DNA from: a virus
Strand: one strand, 5' to 3'
Virus record (IMG/VR): IMGVR_UViG_3300006750_000072
Span: 1-25,384 of that record
Length of the DNA: 25,384 nucleotides
Shown: piece by piece, positions 7,594 to 15,922 of the stretch
Numbering within the stretch: the stretch's first letter is position 1
Layout of the letters: every line of letters starts with the position of its first letter
Notes under the pieces: model-generated
Databases searched by the model: none
What the model saw: only the letters and a program-made list of their open reading frames with translations
Told to the model about the DNA's origin: nothing
Position numbers and translations under genes: made by a program

Positions 7594-9791
7594 ATTGCTG
7601 ACTCCATAAACTCGGAAGGCTTTTTGCACGCCTCACGAATGGTTTCAATTGAGTCTGCCTTGTTACGTTTAGCCTCGTCCCACAGCAACTCGTTCATCAC
7701 CACATTTTGCAAACGGCCAGAAATCTTCACCCTCTTCGGCCATGAGCGTAAGCCAGCTTCAGTCATCGCCTTGCGCAGCTCATAGTCAGAGTCAAAGACC
7801 CTACCCTGCGAGGCTTGGCGCACCCACATCACCACATCTTTCATGGCCATAGCGCCAGGAACCTGAGAGTCGGCTAGGCTTTCAGCCAAGGCCACAGCTT
7901 CGGCCTGAGCCTCGCTCCTTGAGCCTTCAATCATCTCCTTCTTGCGCTCGGTCATAGGCGCTCGGTCAGCTACATCAACGTAATCTCCGAAGTTCTCTGC
8001 CCAGTGCTTGATGATGGCTAGCCCACCACCATCAATCCATTTGCGCAGGTCACGGAACTTGCTCTTGGGCCATGCCACCTCGCTCACCTCCGGATAGAAC
8101 CATCGTCGATCATCGTTCTCCATCTTCAATGCACGCATGGAGTTTGATGAGGCCAGCACATGACACCAGTTTTCAATACGGTACTGCCTCATGTACTTCT
8201 GATTGACGGTCACGTCCCTGTCAGTAATCACCGGCTTGAGTGCGTGGTAGGCTTTCCATGAGTGACCGGAATATATCTCTCCCACAACGACGAGGCGCTT
8301 GTTGGCCATCCAGTCATTGAAGGCTGAATTGGCTATGTCAGTCTCACCAGGGAAGCCTACATTTTGGTCCCCTACCAATGGCGCAAGGATGTGGGCACCT
8401 AGGGTCGTCTTGCCTATGCCTTGCTTCTCAGAGACCAGCAACATGCCGTAGCCCATGCGTATCTCTGGCTTGGCGATCAGGGTTGCACACCACCTCATGA
8501 CCTCATGGCACTCGCTCTCATTCATGAACATATAACCCAGGAAGCCCTCCCAAGGCTTTGAATTACCCTTGACAGACTTAATGTTTGTTGGGACATGCAA
8601 GTTGATTGCCGAGCTGCCCCTAAATGTCACCAACAACCCATCATGATCAGGACGGTAGCACACCCTAGTGGACCTGCCTCTATATGCCTTGGTGATGAGC
8701 CGGGAAGTCTCTGCTGCATGGCTGAAGGGTGCCAGCATCTTATTCAGTATCGGCTCTGAGCGGATGATCTCAGGCATCTCAGTGCAGATGAACATGTCAG
8801 CCTCTTCAACGTAAGACCACATATGCTTGAATGAATCCCTGAGTACCGGGGTGGCCTTGCCCTTGGGGTTAGCTACCAGATCGGTGGCCCATGTGGCAGG
8901 ATGCAGGCAATCGCGCCAGCTAGGTCCTACATAGTGTCGCGCCTCGCCAGCCTCACCGAACAAGTACTCAGGGAACTCATCAGCCAGATCAAACGATGCT
9001 GGCCACTCATTAGTGAATTGAATCATGAATGTTGGTGCCCGGAGCTGTTGAGAGATCGCTGGTACAGCTGCCCTCCCAGGCTCGTCGTTGTCCGCTACGA
9101 TGTATGCTCTTTTGATTCCCATCTTCTGCAGGATTGACCAGTCAGTGCGGTACGGGCTCATGGCCCCACCGACCCAACCTATGTGAGCTGCACCAGCTAG
9201 CTCCTTGCCCCAAGGGTGCGTCGCCAAAGTCTTCTTGGCATTGTCCTCCTCGGCATCAACCATCCACTGGCAGTGTCTGGCAGCTTTGGCTCCTTCGTGG
9301 ATGAAGACTGCGTAGTTGTCTTTGAGCCGGTCTGCGCCGTACAAAGGCAATGGACCGTCAGGCTCACAACACCGCCACGTGTCATCGTCCCAGAAGGTCC
9401 AGGGCACATAGTTCTTGTCTCCCTCACGCTCAATGCGTACCTGAATGAAGATGATCTCACCAGTAGTGTTCCTGAATTCGTATATGTCCTCCTTGGCAGC
9501 TTCCTTGATCATCTTGGGAGGCTTGACGATGGAGTGCAGAGGCTTGATGGTCGGCCACTCTACGTTGGCGAACTCCTGCTTGATGGAAGCCTCCTCCAAG
9601 TCTGTTGGTGCGTGCTCAGCGACCGAGCAATTGACTTCGCCTTCCTTGTTGAAACGGATGATTGCAAGGTCTTTCCAATAGTTACCGAACTGCTCCCTGA
9701 TAACAGCTGTCTTGAGGGATCGGGCCTCTGCCCCCACCCTTGTTAGATATGCTCTGACTGATTTCAGATCATCAAGCGATTTAATTTTCAT
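7590..9791 (-). CDS. bifunctional primase-helicase (Toprim-like plus DUF5906-type AAA+ helicase)
   Basis: This 733-residue protein probably unwinds the replication fork and makes primers. A Toprim-like centre carries FIHEGAKAA (Glu166) and IVADNDEPGRAA (Asp234, Asp236), the Mg-binding residues. The C-terminal superfamily-3-like helicase has Walker A SEKQGIGKTT (455-463), a Walker B-like RLVVVGEI (499-506), sensor Asn in HVLASSN (550) and possible arginine fingers in NDDRRWFYPE (562-563). This layout fits the DUF5906/D5-like primase-helicases of phages and plasmids. A TDIANSAFNDWMANK segment before Walker B is typical. It overlaps the polymerase gene by 11 bases and has a GGAGACTTGG site before the ATG. 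A zinc-finger domain is not evident at the N-terminus. Confidence 0.9.
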   Translation of the reverse strand: MKIKSLDDLKSVRAYLTRVGAEARSLKTAVIREQFGNYWKDLAIIRFNKEGEVNCSVAEHAPTDLEEASIKQEFANVEWPTIKPLHSIVKPPKMIKEAAKEDIYEFRNTTGEIIFIQVRIEREGDKNYVPWTFWDDDTWRCCEPDGPLPLYGADRLKDNYAVFIHEGAKAARHCQWMVDAEEDNAKKTLATHPWGKELAGAAHIGWVGGAMSPYRTDWSILQKMGIKRAYIVADNDEPGRAAVPAISQQLRAPTFMIQFTNEWPASFDLADEFPEYLFGEAGEARHYVGPSWRDCLHPATWATDLVANPKGKATPVLRDSFKHMWSYVEEADMFICTEMPEIIRSEPILNKMLAPFSHAAETSRLITKAYRGRSTRVCYRPDHDGLLVTFRGSSAINLHVPTNIKSVKGNSKPWEGFLGYMFMNESECHEVMRWCATLIAKPEIRMGYGMLLVSEKQGIGKTTLGAHILAPLVGDQNVGFPGETDIANSAFNDWMANKRLVVVGEIYSGHSWKAYHALKPVITDRDVTVNQKYMRQYRIENWCHVLASSNSMRALKMENDDRRWFYPEVSEVAWPKSKFRDLRKWIDGGGLAIIKHWAENFGDYVDVADRAPMTERKKEMIEGSRSEAQAEAVALAESLADSQVPGAMAMKDVVMWVRQASQGRVFDSDYELRKAMTEAGLRSWPKRVKISGRLQNVVMNELLWDEAKRNKADSIETIREACKKPSEFMESAM

Positions 9792-12645
9792 CCAAGTCTC
9801 CTATGTATCTGATGCCTTTGATCATGATCATGCGGAATGAGCCACCGCCACGCACCCTGCCTTTAATAGCGTACAGAGCTTTGCCCACACGACCACGATC
9901 AATAATCTCTTTGCCCATCTTAGGAAATTTCCAGCGGTCAATCTTTCCGAAGACAGTGTCTGTGTCATCTGTCAACTGCAAATTCAGTGAGGTGGTCAAG
10001 CCATCCTTGACCTCATAGCCTCGCCTTGCCACGATCACCACTTCGTTCTCGTCACGTGGATTGATCTTGCTCAGTGTGCAGAACACAAGGGTCTCGTAAT
10101 CATCTGCCTCAATCTGCACATCTTCAATGTTGGTGGGTGGTGTGTATATGTTTCTCTCAGCAGGTTCAGGCAGCAGCTTCCTGAACCCATCACGTATCGG
10201 CCACAGAGAATCAATCGGAGTGACGGCATTCTCCATCAGCTTGCGTGCACGGTCAGGCATTGGCTCACCACGGCTACGGGCAGCTGTGATGTTGGCCACC
10301 AGCTTCGGGCCTATGCCCTTGACGTTGTTCAATGGGCCCACAAGAACCTTTTTTCCGTCCCTGTCTCCGATCGACCATTTCCGGCCAGAGTTCTCTGGGT
10401 CAATTGGCACATAGCTGTAGCCTTCTGCATGCATCTCCCTGAGCAACTGGATCTGCCTCCCAGGGTCATTTTCATGGCTGAGAGTGGCAGCTGCAAACTC
10501 AAATGGGTGATGTGCCTTGAGCCAACAGCATTGATAACTGATCATGCCATAGGCCACAGAGTGGCTCTTGTTGAATGACCATGAACCATACGCACACAGG
10601 TCATCCCAGATCTTGTCGGCTGCCTTGGGGTCAACACCCTTGGCCAGTGCACCCTTTTTCCAAGGGTCACCGAACTGGTCAAAGTATTCCTTGCCCAGTG
10701 ACTTGCTCATCGCCTTGCGGAGTGTGCTGACTGTTTCCCAATCAAGGCCACCAATCTCCTTACCAATCTGCATCACCTGCTCCTGAAACAGGACGATGCC
10801 CATGGTGTCCTTCAGGTAAGGCTCAAATATCTCATGAGGGTAGGTGATTGGGTTGATGCCATTCTTGCGCCTGATCCATTCATGGGCACCGCCAGAGGCT
10901 AGTGGACCTGGCCGACCCAACGCAGTGACACAGACGATGTCGTCGAAACACTTCACCTTGAACTGCTTGATTATGGATTGCAGGGCCATCCCATTGAATT
11001 GAAAGATGCCAGCAAAATGTGAATCATTCAAGACATCAAATGCAGCCTTGTCGTCAAGTGGGATATCACCCAGCTCGTCTCTGGTCAATCCTGCCAGCTC
11101 AAGGCAATCTTCAAACACACTCAGCTGGGTCAGGCCCAATGCATCAATCTTGAGCAGGTTCAAATCCTCAGCATCCTTTTTGTCGCACATGGTGGCGCCA
11201 GAGCGGTGGTCAATGGGGATGGTGTCTGTGATGGGGTTCTGAGCGATGCAGATTCCAGCCGCATGCTGGGAGTAATGCCGTGGGTGACCCTCCATCTTGG
11301 TGGCCACCATCATCTCAGGGAATTCCTCCAGCAGCTCAATGCCAGCCGGCATAGTCTTCATCGTATCCTCGAGGGTGTTCAGTGCACGTGAGTCGCCTGA
11401 TGACCGCACGATCATTGACTCGCTCACAGCATCGCACTTCCACCGGGGGACGTGAAGGGCAGCACCGCTTTCACCCAGTGCACTTTTGAACTTGTACATG
11501 GCCACTGTGCCGAGCCGAGCGCATCGCTCCTTGCCATACTTGTCTTTGATGTAATCAAAGACCAGCTGCCTCTGCTGATCAGAGAAGTCGATGTCAATGT
11601 CTGGCAAGTCATCCCTGTTGATGTCAATGAACCGTTCAAAGATAAGGCCATAGGGGATTGGGTCAATGGTTGTAATGCCAAGCATGTAGCACACAAGGCT
11701 TCCGCACGACGAACCACGAGCCGGTCCAACAATCATCCTGCTGCGAGCGAACTCGCAGATGTCAGCGACGATGTAAAAATAATCCTCGTATTGCTTCTCA
11801 GCTATCAGCCCAAGCTCATAATCCATGCGCTCTTTGTAAATTGGATCGCTCAAATCAATGCCATACTTCTCTGCACCTTCAAGGCACATCGTCAGTAAAG
11901 CCTTTGGCTTCTCCGGAATTAGTAAATGAGCTTGCTCAAGTTTTGCCACAGATTTATTTAAAACAGACTTTGTGTTCAGCATCGCTTGGCGTAGGGTTTT
12001 AGGGCTGAGCACAGCCTTAGACACTGCCTTCTTCCACTCTTTGTCCGATAATATGTGCTGAGGGTACGATTGGGTGCTGGCATTCCGGCCGCACACCACC
12101 TCGTAAAATCCTTGGTCATTTGCCCAAGGATACTTGTTATCGCTCACAGCAATCAGCTGATGCTTCAACTTCAGAGCCTTGGCGATGTAACCCTTGCTGG
12201 TGGCTGGGCCCAGGCCGATGTATATGTCCTTGCCAAGAGGAACAGAGTCCAGGTCTGAACGGTGCCCGACGATAACTGTTACACCACTGGCCAAGGCTTG
12301 CTCATAGGTCAGCAATGGCTGATACCGGAATTGCTGCGTGGCTAGCTCTATGAGCTGATTGATTGGCACGAGGCTCTTGCCAGCTATGAATGTCCAGTGG
12401 TCAGCAACCGGTCGCTTCTCATTGATGGACTTGGTCACAGCCAGCTCAACCCCGAACACAGGCCTTACGTCGTGGTCCTCGCAGAGCTTCGACCAGCGCA
12501 CCCAGCCAAATGCACTTGCTCTGTCGGTGATAGGTGCAGCTGGGTAGATTCCATCCTCGTTGTGTATTTCGGACAATCTTTTAATGACATTGTCCAGCTT
12601 GCCCACAGCATTGCGAAAGGAATAGCCTGTGCGGATACGTGCCAT
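9781..12645 (-). CDS. dnaE: DNA polymerase III alpha subunit (DnaE-type, family C)
   Basis: This 954-residue family C polymerase should replicate the phage genome. The active site is visible as GPARGSSCGSL (307-317), PDIDIDF (348-354, catalytic Asp351 and Asp353) and LLKIDALGL (third acidic residue, around 500). Further conserved blocks are LGRPGPLASGG, GIVLFQEQVMQIG and SFNKSHSVAYGMISYQCCWLKAHHP. The N-terminal PHP domain is recognisable (PITDRASAFGWVRWSKLCE, then VRPVFGVEL) but its metal ligands are replaced: HxxYS reads RTGYS and TDH reads TDR. It is therefore probably inactive as a phosphoesterase. A separate exonuclease gene lies directly upstream with a one-base overlap. The length is about 200 residues less than the bacterial enzyme, mostly at the C-terminus. 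A short OB-like tail may remain. Confidence 0.96.
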   Translation of the reverse strand: MARIRTGYSFRNAVGKLDNVIKRLSEIHNEDGIYPAAPITDRASAFGWVRWSKLCEDHDVRPVFGVELAVTKSINEKRPVADHWTFIAGKSLVPINQLIELATQQFRYQPLLTYEQALASGVTVIVGHRSDLDSVPLGKDIYIGLGPATSKGYIAKALKLKHQLIAVSDNKYPWANDQGFYEVVCGRNASTQSYPQHILSDKEWKKAVSKAVLSPKTLRQAMLNTKSVLNKSVAKLEQAHLLIPEKPKALLTMCLEGAEKYGIDLSDPIYKERMDYELGLIAEKQYEDYFYIVADICEFARSRMIVGPARGSSCGSLVCYMLGITTIDPIPYGLIFERFIDINRDDLPDIDIDFSDQQRQLVFDYIKDKYGKERCARLGTVAMYKFKSALGESGAALHVPRWKCDAVSESMIVRSSGDSRALNTLEDTMKTMPAGIELLEEFPEMMVATKMEGHPRHYSQHAAGICIAQNPITDTIPIDHRSGATMCDKKDAEDLNLLKIDALGLTQLSVFEDCLELAGLTRDELGDIPLDDKAAFDVLNDSHFAGIFQFNGMALQSIIKQFKVKCFDDIVCVTALGRPGPLASGGAHEWIRRKNGINPITYPHEIFEPYLKDTMGIVLFQEQVMQIGKEIGGLDWETVSTLRKAMSKSLGKEYFDQFGDPWKKGALAKGVDPKAADKIWDDLCAYGSWSFNKSHSVAYGMISYQCCWLKAHHPFEFAAATLSHENDPGRQIQLLREMHAEGYSYVPIDPENSGRKWSIGDRDGKKVLVGPLNNVKGIGPKLVANITAARSRGEPMPDRARKLMENAVTPIDSLWPIRDGFRKLLPEPAERNIYTPPTNIEDVQIEADDYETLVFCTLSKINPRDENEVVIVARRGYEVKDGLTTSLNLQLTDDTDTVFGKIDRWKFPKMGKEIIDRGRVGKALYAIKGRVRGGGSFRMIMIKGIRYIGDLDEN

Positions 12646-13181
12646 CAGATGTCCCCTCGCTTCCTGAGCTCATTGAAGCACCGGGTAAGAGCATCAACAT
12701 CGTTGCGTGCCCTGTGGGCATTCTCAAACACCTCGCCAAACAAATACTCATAAAGGTCTTGCAGCTTGAGCCGGTGACCCTTGAACCATTCAGTCTCCTC
12801 AACAGTGCACACCATTGTGTCAGGCCACTCTGGCTGAAGACCCAGCCGCCGCATCTCAAACTCCATGATGGCATGATCATAGCTCAGGTTGTGAGCCACC
12901 ACAGCATCCGAAGACCCAATCAACTTGATGACTGCATCAGCATGTTCGTTGAATGGCTTAGCACCCTTCAAGGTCTGTGCATTGATGCCGGTGATCTTGG
13001 TGATGATCGGTGGGATGGGGATGCCAGGGTCCACGAAGAACTCCAACTCCTCGATGACCTTGCCTTTCTCATTGATCATATTGCCGAAGAACTCGATTAT
13101 CCTAGGCTGGTGCTGCTCCCTGATCAGGGAGTTGTCAATGAGGCCAGTGGTTTCTGTGTCGAAAATGAGCGTGCATGTCAT
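12645..13181 (-). CDS. dnaQ: DnaQ-like 3'-5' proofreading exonuclease
   Basis: This 178-residue DEDDh exonuclease probably proofreads for the adjacent DnaE polymerase. All catalytic residues are present: FDTETTG (Asp8, Glu10), AHNLSYD (Asp102) and HRARNDVDAL (His156, Asp161). The length corresponds to the catalytic domain of the bacterial epsilon subunit without the polymerase-binding tail, so the contact with DnaE must differ or be weak. The stop overlaps the polymerase start (TGATG), and the start overlaps the stop of the small gene upstream (ATGA). This is strong evidence for coupled translation. Confidence 0.95.
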   Translation of the reverse strand: MTCTLIFDTETTGLIDNSLIREQHQPRIIEFFGNMINEKGKVIEELEFFVDPGIPIPPIITKITGINAQTLKGAKPFNEHADAVIKLIGSSDAVVAHNLSYDHAIMEFEMRRLGLQPEWPDTMVCTVEETEWFKGHRLKLQDLYEYLFGEVFENAHRARNDVDALTRCFNELRKRGDI

Positions 13182-13339
13182 TTGCTGAATATATTCAAGA
13201 GAGCCTTGACCTTGTGCACCTTGGTGAAATTGGCTTGGTCAATAATCTTAGCTGGTGCAAACTTGCGGATCATTTCTTTACCATCCGGGTCAGTTATGAC
13301 CATGGTATAACCCTTGGGCTTTTCCTCTTTCTTTGCCAT
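13178..13339 (-). CDS. small protein, 53 residues, between Nmad1-like and exonuclease genes
   Basis: This short reading frame begins MAKKEEKPKGYTMVITDPDG and ends HKVKALLNIFSK. It is basic, with one predicted beta-rich centre (YTMVITDPDGKEMIRKF) and no known motif that I recognise. It fills an otherwise empty gap exactly: its ATG overlaps the upstream TGA (ATGA) and its TGA overlaps the exonuclease ATG (ATGA). That geometry, repeated throughout this operon, is the reason to believe it. A role as a small polymerase or exonuclease accessory protein is only a guess from position. Confidence 0.75.
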   Translation of the reverse strand: MAKKEEKPKGYTMVITDPDGKEMIRKFAPAKIIDQANFTKVHKVKALLNIFSK

Positions 13340-13683
13340 CAAATTCTTCCTCTCATTTTGTCAACTTCGTGTGCTGCATTAAATGGCAGCTCTGGTTCAC
13401 TGTCGGTGTCAAGCTCTTGAAGCATCATAGCATAGACAGCAGCATCATCAAGAGAGTCAGAGTGACCACCCTCAGAGAAAAGCTCAGCATACCGTGTAAA
13501 TTTTGACAGTATCTGAACAAAAATGCCGATGCGGTTGAAGTCTTCTGGGGAGCTCAGAGTCAGGCCGTCTGGGAACAGCTGCTGCATTATCCCGCCGAAC
13601 CTTTTGTAGTTGTCCCCGTACAACTTGTTGCGATCCTCGAATATGGCTGCTGCCTGGTGCAGAAGCTCTGGCACCTTCTTCAT
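13339..13683 (-). CDS. Nmad1/DUF1599-like protein (nucleotide metabolism)
   Basis: This 114-residue protein resembles the Nmad1 (DUF1599) family, linked in phages to nucleotide modification and distantly similar to MazG/dUTPase-type folds. The pattern seen is LLHQAAAIFEDRNKLYGDNY near the start, then IFVQILSKFTRYAEL, then HSDSLDDAAVYAMMLQEL. This is the family order of acidic helix, KxxR helix and DSLxDxxxY helix. A very good ribosome binding site (AAGGAGGAG) precedes the ATG. The site lies inside the upstream gene's open frame, which runs on for about 200 bases into this gene. The substrate is unknown. Confidence 0.62.
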   Translation of the reverse strand: MKKVPELLHQAAAIFEDRNKLYGDNYKRFGGIMQQLFPDGLTLSSPEDFNRIGIFVQILSKFTRYAELFSEGGHSDSLDDAAVYAMMLQELDTDSEPELPFNAAHEVDKMRGRI

Positions 13684-13912
13684 TTCTCTCCTCCTTGTTT
13701 CTGATTGACAGCCAGTTGAACAACCGCCTGAAAATATATGACCTTGCTAAAGCCACACCTGTGTAAAGAGCAGTCACAAGCAATGCACTTTCGGCACCGA
13801 CCTCAACTCCCCATATCGACGGGACGACCCAATAGGTCAGGCCCAAGGCCATTGTGAACCCAACAGACTTGCTGCTGACGATCTCCACAATGCTCATAGT
13901 CTTGCTTTGCAT
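13484..13912 (-). CDS. DUF7220-like small membrane protein with overlapping C-terminal extension
   Basis: The first 70 residues match small phage membrane proteins of the DUF7220 type: MQSKTMSIVEIVSS, then two hydrophobic segments (about residues 17-31 and 40-58), ending ARSYIFRRLFNWLS. The ATG at 13912 overlaps the HAD gene stop (ATGA); an in-frame ATG at 13963 is less likely. Such proteins normally end shortly after RRLFN. Here no stop occurs, and the frame runs through the ribosome binding site and about 200 bases of the next gene. This adds some 67 Arg/Ala/Ser/Pro-rich residues of low complexity. The extension is probably a by-product of overlap, or the stop has been lost. Function of the family is unknown. 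Confidence 0.65.
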   Translation of the reverse strand: MQSKTMSIVEIVSSKSVGFTMALGLTYWVVPSIWGVEVGAESALLVTALYTGVALARSYIFRRLFNWLSIRNKEERNEEGARASAPGSSHIRGSQQVVRGQLQKVRRDNAAAVPRRPDSELPRRLQPHRHFCSDTVKIYTVC

Positions 13913-14352
13913 CAGTAGCCTTCTGGCCGGACCTGCCAGCAGTCCAAACCATAATTGCGCCAAGCCTCAACGACCTTGTCCCGGTCATCAAGCACAAACA
14001 TGACATTGTCAATGACGAGGTCTTTTGAACCAAACGCCTCCTCCAGCAGTTTCGGTTTTAGCTCATGATCTGGCCGGAAGTCACCATCGGGCCTCATCAG
14101 CAACATGTCAACGAATATGCCTTTGTCGCTCAGCCACTCAAAGGTCTTTGAGCGATAGGTCTCGTTGCGGCCAGTCAAGACGATGACCTGGATTGAATCA
14201 GGCAACCGTTCAAGTAGCCACTGCACGTCATAGTAGGTCTTGTCCTCTGACAGCTTAGAGTGGAACTCGTCCCATTGGCCTTGCTCTGCGTGGTGCTGGC
14301 GGTGTTTGCAGTTGGACAGCGTACCATCCATATCGACGACGATTGAGGTCAT
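13912..14352 (-). CDS. HAD-family phosphatase, polynucleotide kinase 3'-phosphatase-like
   Basis: This 146-residue HAD hydrolase shows motif I VVDMDGTL (Asp7 and Asp9), motif II LTGRNE (Thr/Ser at about 59) and motif IV FVLDDRDKVVEAWR (about 117-130). A conserved basic residue in ELKPKLLEE supplies motif III. The order and the DDRxxVVxxWR motif match the phosphatase half of T4 polynucleotide kinase, which removes 3' phosphates from nucleic acid ends. No kinase domain is attached. A 5'-nucleotidase role is possible. Given the self-cleaving ribozymes nearby, which leave 2',3'-cyclic phosphate ends, an RNA end-healing role is an attractive but unproven inference. Its ATG overlaps the methyltransferase stop (ATGA). 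Confidence 0.82.
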   Translation of the reverse strand: MTSIVVDMDGTLSNCKHRQHHAEQGQWDEFHSKLSEDKTYYDVQWLLERLPDSIQVIVLTGRNETYRSKTFEWLSDKGIFVDMLLMRPDGDFRPDHELKPKLLEEAFGSKDLVIDNVMFVLDDRDKVVEAWRNYGLDCWQVRPEGY

Positions 14353-14648
14353 GGCACCCTCACTAGCTGGAATTCCTGCAGCATAGCCACAGGATTTTTA
14401 ATATGCTCAAGAAAATGATAGGCATGGATAACGCCAACTTCTCCTGCCACAAATGGCAATGGCTCAATGTCGGCATCCCAGTTTGGATAATCCAGAGGGA
14501 TGGTATCCTCGATTACTTTGTTGCCAGCACCTAGGTTAAGGGCCAACCCTTTTGATTGGTTCTGGAGTGTCGGAATATTTCTGTCCATCCCCAACCAGAA
14601 TAATTCTTCCAGATCAAATGGCAGCTCTGGACAGAATTTGCCCAACAT
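14349..14648 (-). CDS. truncated class I SAM-dependent methyltransferase-like protein
   Basis: This 99-residue protein contains the SAM-binding half of a class I methyltransferase. Motif I is ALNLGAGNK (about residues 35-43), followed by an acidic residue after strand 2 (IPLDYPNWD). The DIEPLPFVAGEVGVIHAYHFLEHI block (about 59-82) gives strands 3-4 and the post-motif helix. It stops at LQEFQLVRVP, just where related proteins continue with (K)PGG and a further 80 or more residues. The last codons run directly into the start of the HAD gene (ATGA overlap). It is a shortened gene or a remnant kept in frame; whether it still binds SAM is open. Confidence 0.65.
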   Translation of the reverse strand: MLGKFCPELPFDLEELFWLGMDRNIPTLQNQSKGLALNLGAGNKVIEDTIPLDYPNWDADIEPLPFVAGEVGVIHAYHFLEHIKNPVAMLQEFQLVRVP

Positions 14649-15388
14649 TATCCTGCCCTCATTTGGTCAACCAGCTTGATCATAGCTGTGCGTTGGTTCT
14701 CGTTCAGCCCATTAGCGTCAATGAGGTGGGAGCAAAGGTCATCTGCAGCCTTGTCAAAGTTCTGGGCAAAGAATATATCAGCCCATGGATGGATCACAAG
14801 GATTTGGGATTTGAGCAGGGAGATGAAATCACGATACTCCCCTTGAACTCGTGGGGATGATCGCTTGCGGATCATCTCACACAGCACTCTAAGGTTGGCA
14901 CCCATGGCGATATTGGTGTGAATGTTCGTTGGCAGGATCCCACGAGCATCCTCAGTCTTGGCACCCATTTTTATCAACTCCGCATACGCTTTGTCGATGA
15001 CAGTCATGGCGTTATCGTAATAGCCCTGTCGCCGGTGGTCATCTGCCACAGTCGGGCCTGTTCCATATTTCCACCCTTCAACATTAAGCACCCTCATCGT
15101 TTGCTGGGCAAAGGAGGCTGTGCGCGTCCGGACCAGCTGATGGGTGAACGCTCTGGTGACACCTTCAATCATGAACGTGTAATGGCAGAACTCCCAGGAG
15201 GATGGAATGGTATTGGCCATGTAGGTCAACTCCTCCTCCTTTTTCTTCCACGGCCATGCTTTGATTTCAGTCAGCAATCCAGGCTTCATCTCGAGCCGTG
15301 TGCTCTTGGTGAAAATAAGAATGGACGCTGCATAATTGGACGGGTCATCAGTTCCCATGCCTGTGCAATCGATAAGGGATACTTTCAT
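14648..15388 (-). CDS. thyX: FAD-dependent thymidylate synthase ThyX
   Basis: This 246-residue enzyme should convert dUMP to dTMP using methylene-tetrahydrofolate and FAD, supplying thymidylate for replication. The ThyX signature is at 87-99, RTRTASFAQQTMR, a form of RHRxxSxxxxSxR in which the central His is Thr. HQLV precedes it. The C-terminal ARGILPTNIHTNIAMGANLRVLCEMIRKR block supplies the folate/dUMP-binding residues. The start is the ATG at 15388, 4 bases after the stop of the upstream gene. Its TAA overlaps the methyltransferase ATG. The family call is firm; activity despite the His-to-Thr change is plausible because the arginines and serine are kept. Confidence 0.93.
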   Translation of the reverse strand: MKVSLIDCTGMGTDDPSNYAASILIFTKSTRLEMKPGLLTEIKAWPWKKKEEELTYMANTIPSSWEFCHYTFMIEGVTRAFTHQLVRTRTASFAQQTMRVLNVEGWKYGTGPTVADDHRRQGYYDNAMTVIDKAYAELIKMGAKTEDARGILPTNIHTNIAMGANLRVLCEMIRKRSSPRVQGEYRDFISLLKSQILVIHPWADIFFAQNFDKAADDLCSHLIDANGLNENQRTAMIKLVDQMRAG

Positions 15389-15392
15389 TGGC

Positions 15393-15911
15393 TTACCTTT
15401 CTATCACGTAAATGTTGCCAGCATAGTCTCTGAGGAATGGGCCCAGGAATCCCTTTTTCGCCACCCCAGCACACAACGTTGAGAAGCTCGGATTGGTACT
15501 CTTGGCGTAACCTGATATCTCAGTGATGTGAACAGAGTTGACAGGCTGTGGCTCTGGCACAATCAGTGTGTGGGTCTCTTGAGAAAGAGAAGTAAACTGC
15601 TCAAAGTCTCCACGGTAAATGAAGAAGCCATCACAATCCCCATAAACTCTGAATGGCCTATCAGGAAGCTCGCTCAAAGGGATCTCAAGCCTCAGCCCAG
15701 AGATCTTGTTGGTTGCCTGAATGAAGCACTGGTGGGTGTCTTGGTGAGACTTCAGCCATGCAAGAGAGTCCTCACGAATCATGCAGCCTCCCTTTTTGCT
15801 ATCAGACCAAGTCAACAGAAACAGCTTGTCCCCGATGACATAAGCTGGTTGCGGCCCGAACAGCTTGTAAGGCGTGTGCACATTTAGGTCGGTCAAATTT
15901 CTTGAAGCCAT
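15393..15911 (-). CDS. hypothetical protein, 172 residues
   Basis: I do not recognise a family for this protein. It has no signal peptide or membrane segment. The sequence alternates short hydrophobic strands with turns (PAYVIGDKLFLLTW, then FRVYGDCDGFFIYRGDF, then HTLIVPEPQPV). This suggests a small beta-rich cytoplasmic protein. It ends FLRDYAGNIYVIER. The ATG has an AAGGATA-type site and lies 11 bases after the oxidoreductase stop; the next gene follows after 4 bases. Placement between FAD oxidoreductase and ThyX fits a metabolic accessory role, but nothing in the sequence proves it. Confidence 0.7.
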   Translation of the reverse strand: MASRNLTDLNVHTPYKLFGPQPAYVIGDKLFLLTWSDSKKGGCMIREDSLAWLKSHQDTHQCFIQATNKISGLRLEIPLSELPDRPFRVYGDCDGFFIYRGDFEQFTSLSQETHTLIVPEPQPVNSVHITEISGYAKSTNPSFSTLCAGVAKKGFLGPFLRDYAGNIYVIER

Positions 15912-15922
15912 TGTTCATATCC

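Noticed and set aside
9216-9746. 176-residue plus-strand open frame opposite the primase
   Set aside because: It is antisense to the Toprim-containing part of the primase and lacks any family resemblance.
12639-13310. 223-residue plus-strand open frame opposite the exonuclease
   Set aside because: It is antisense to a conserved DnaQ gene with coupled neighbours and has no ribosome binding site.
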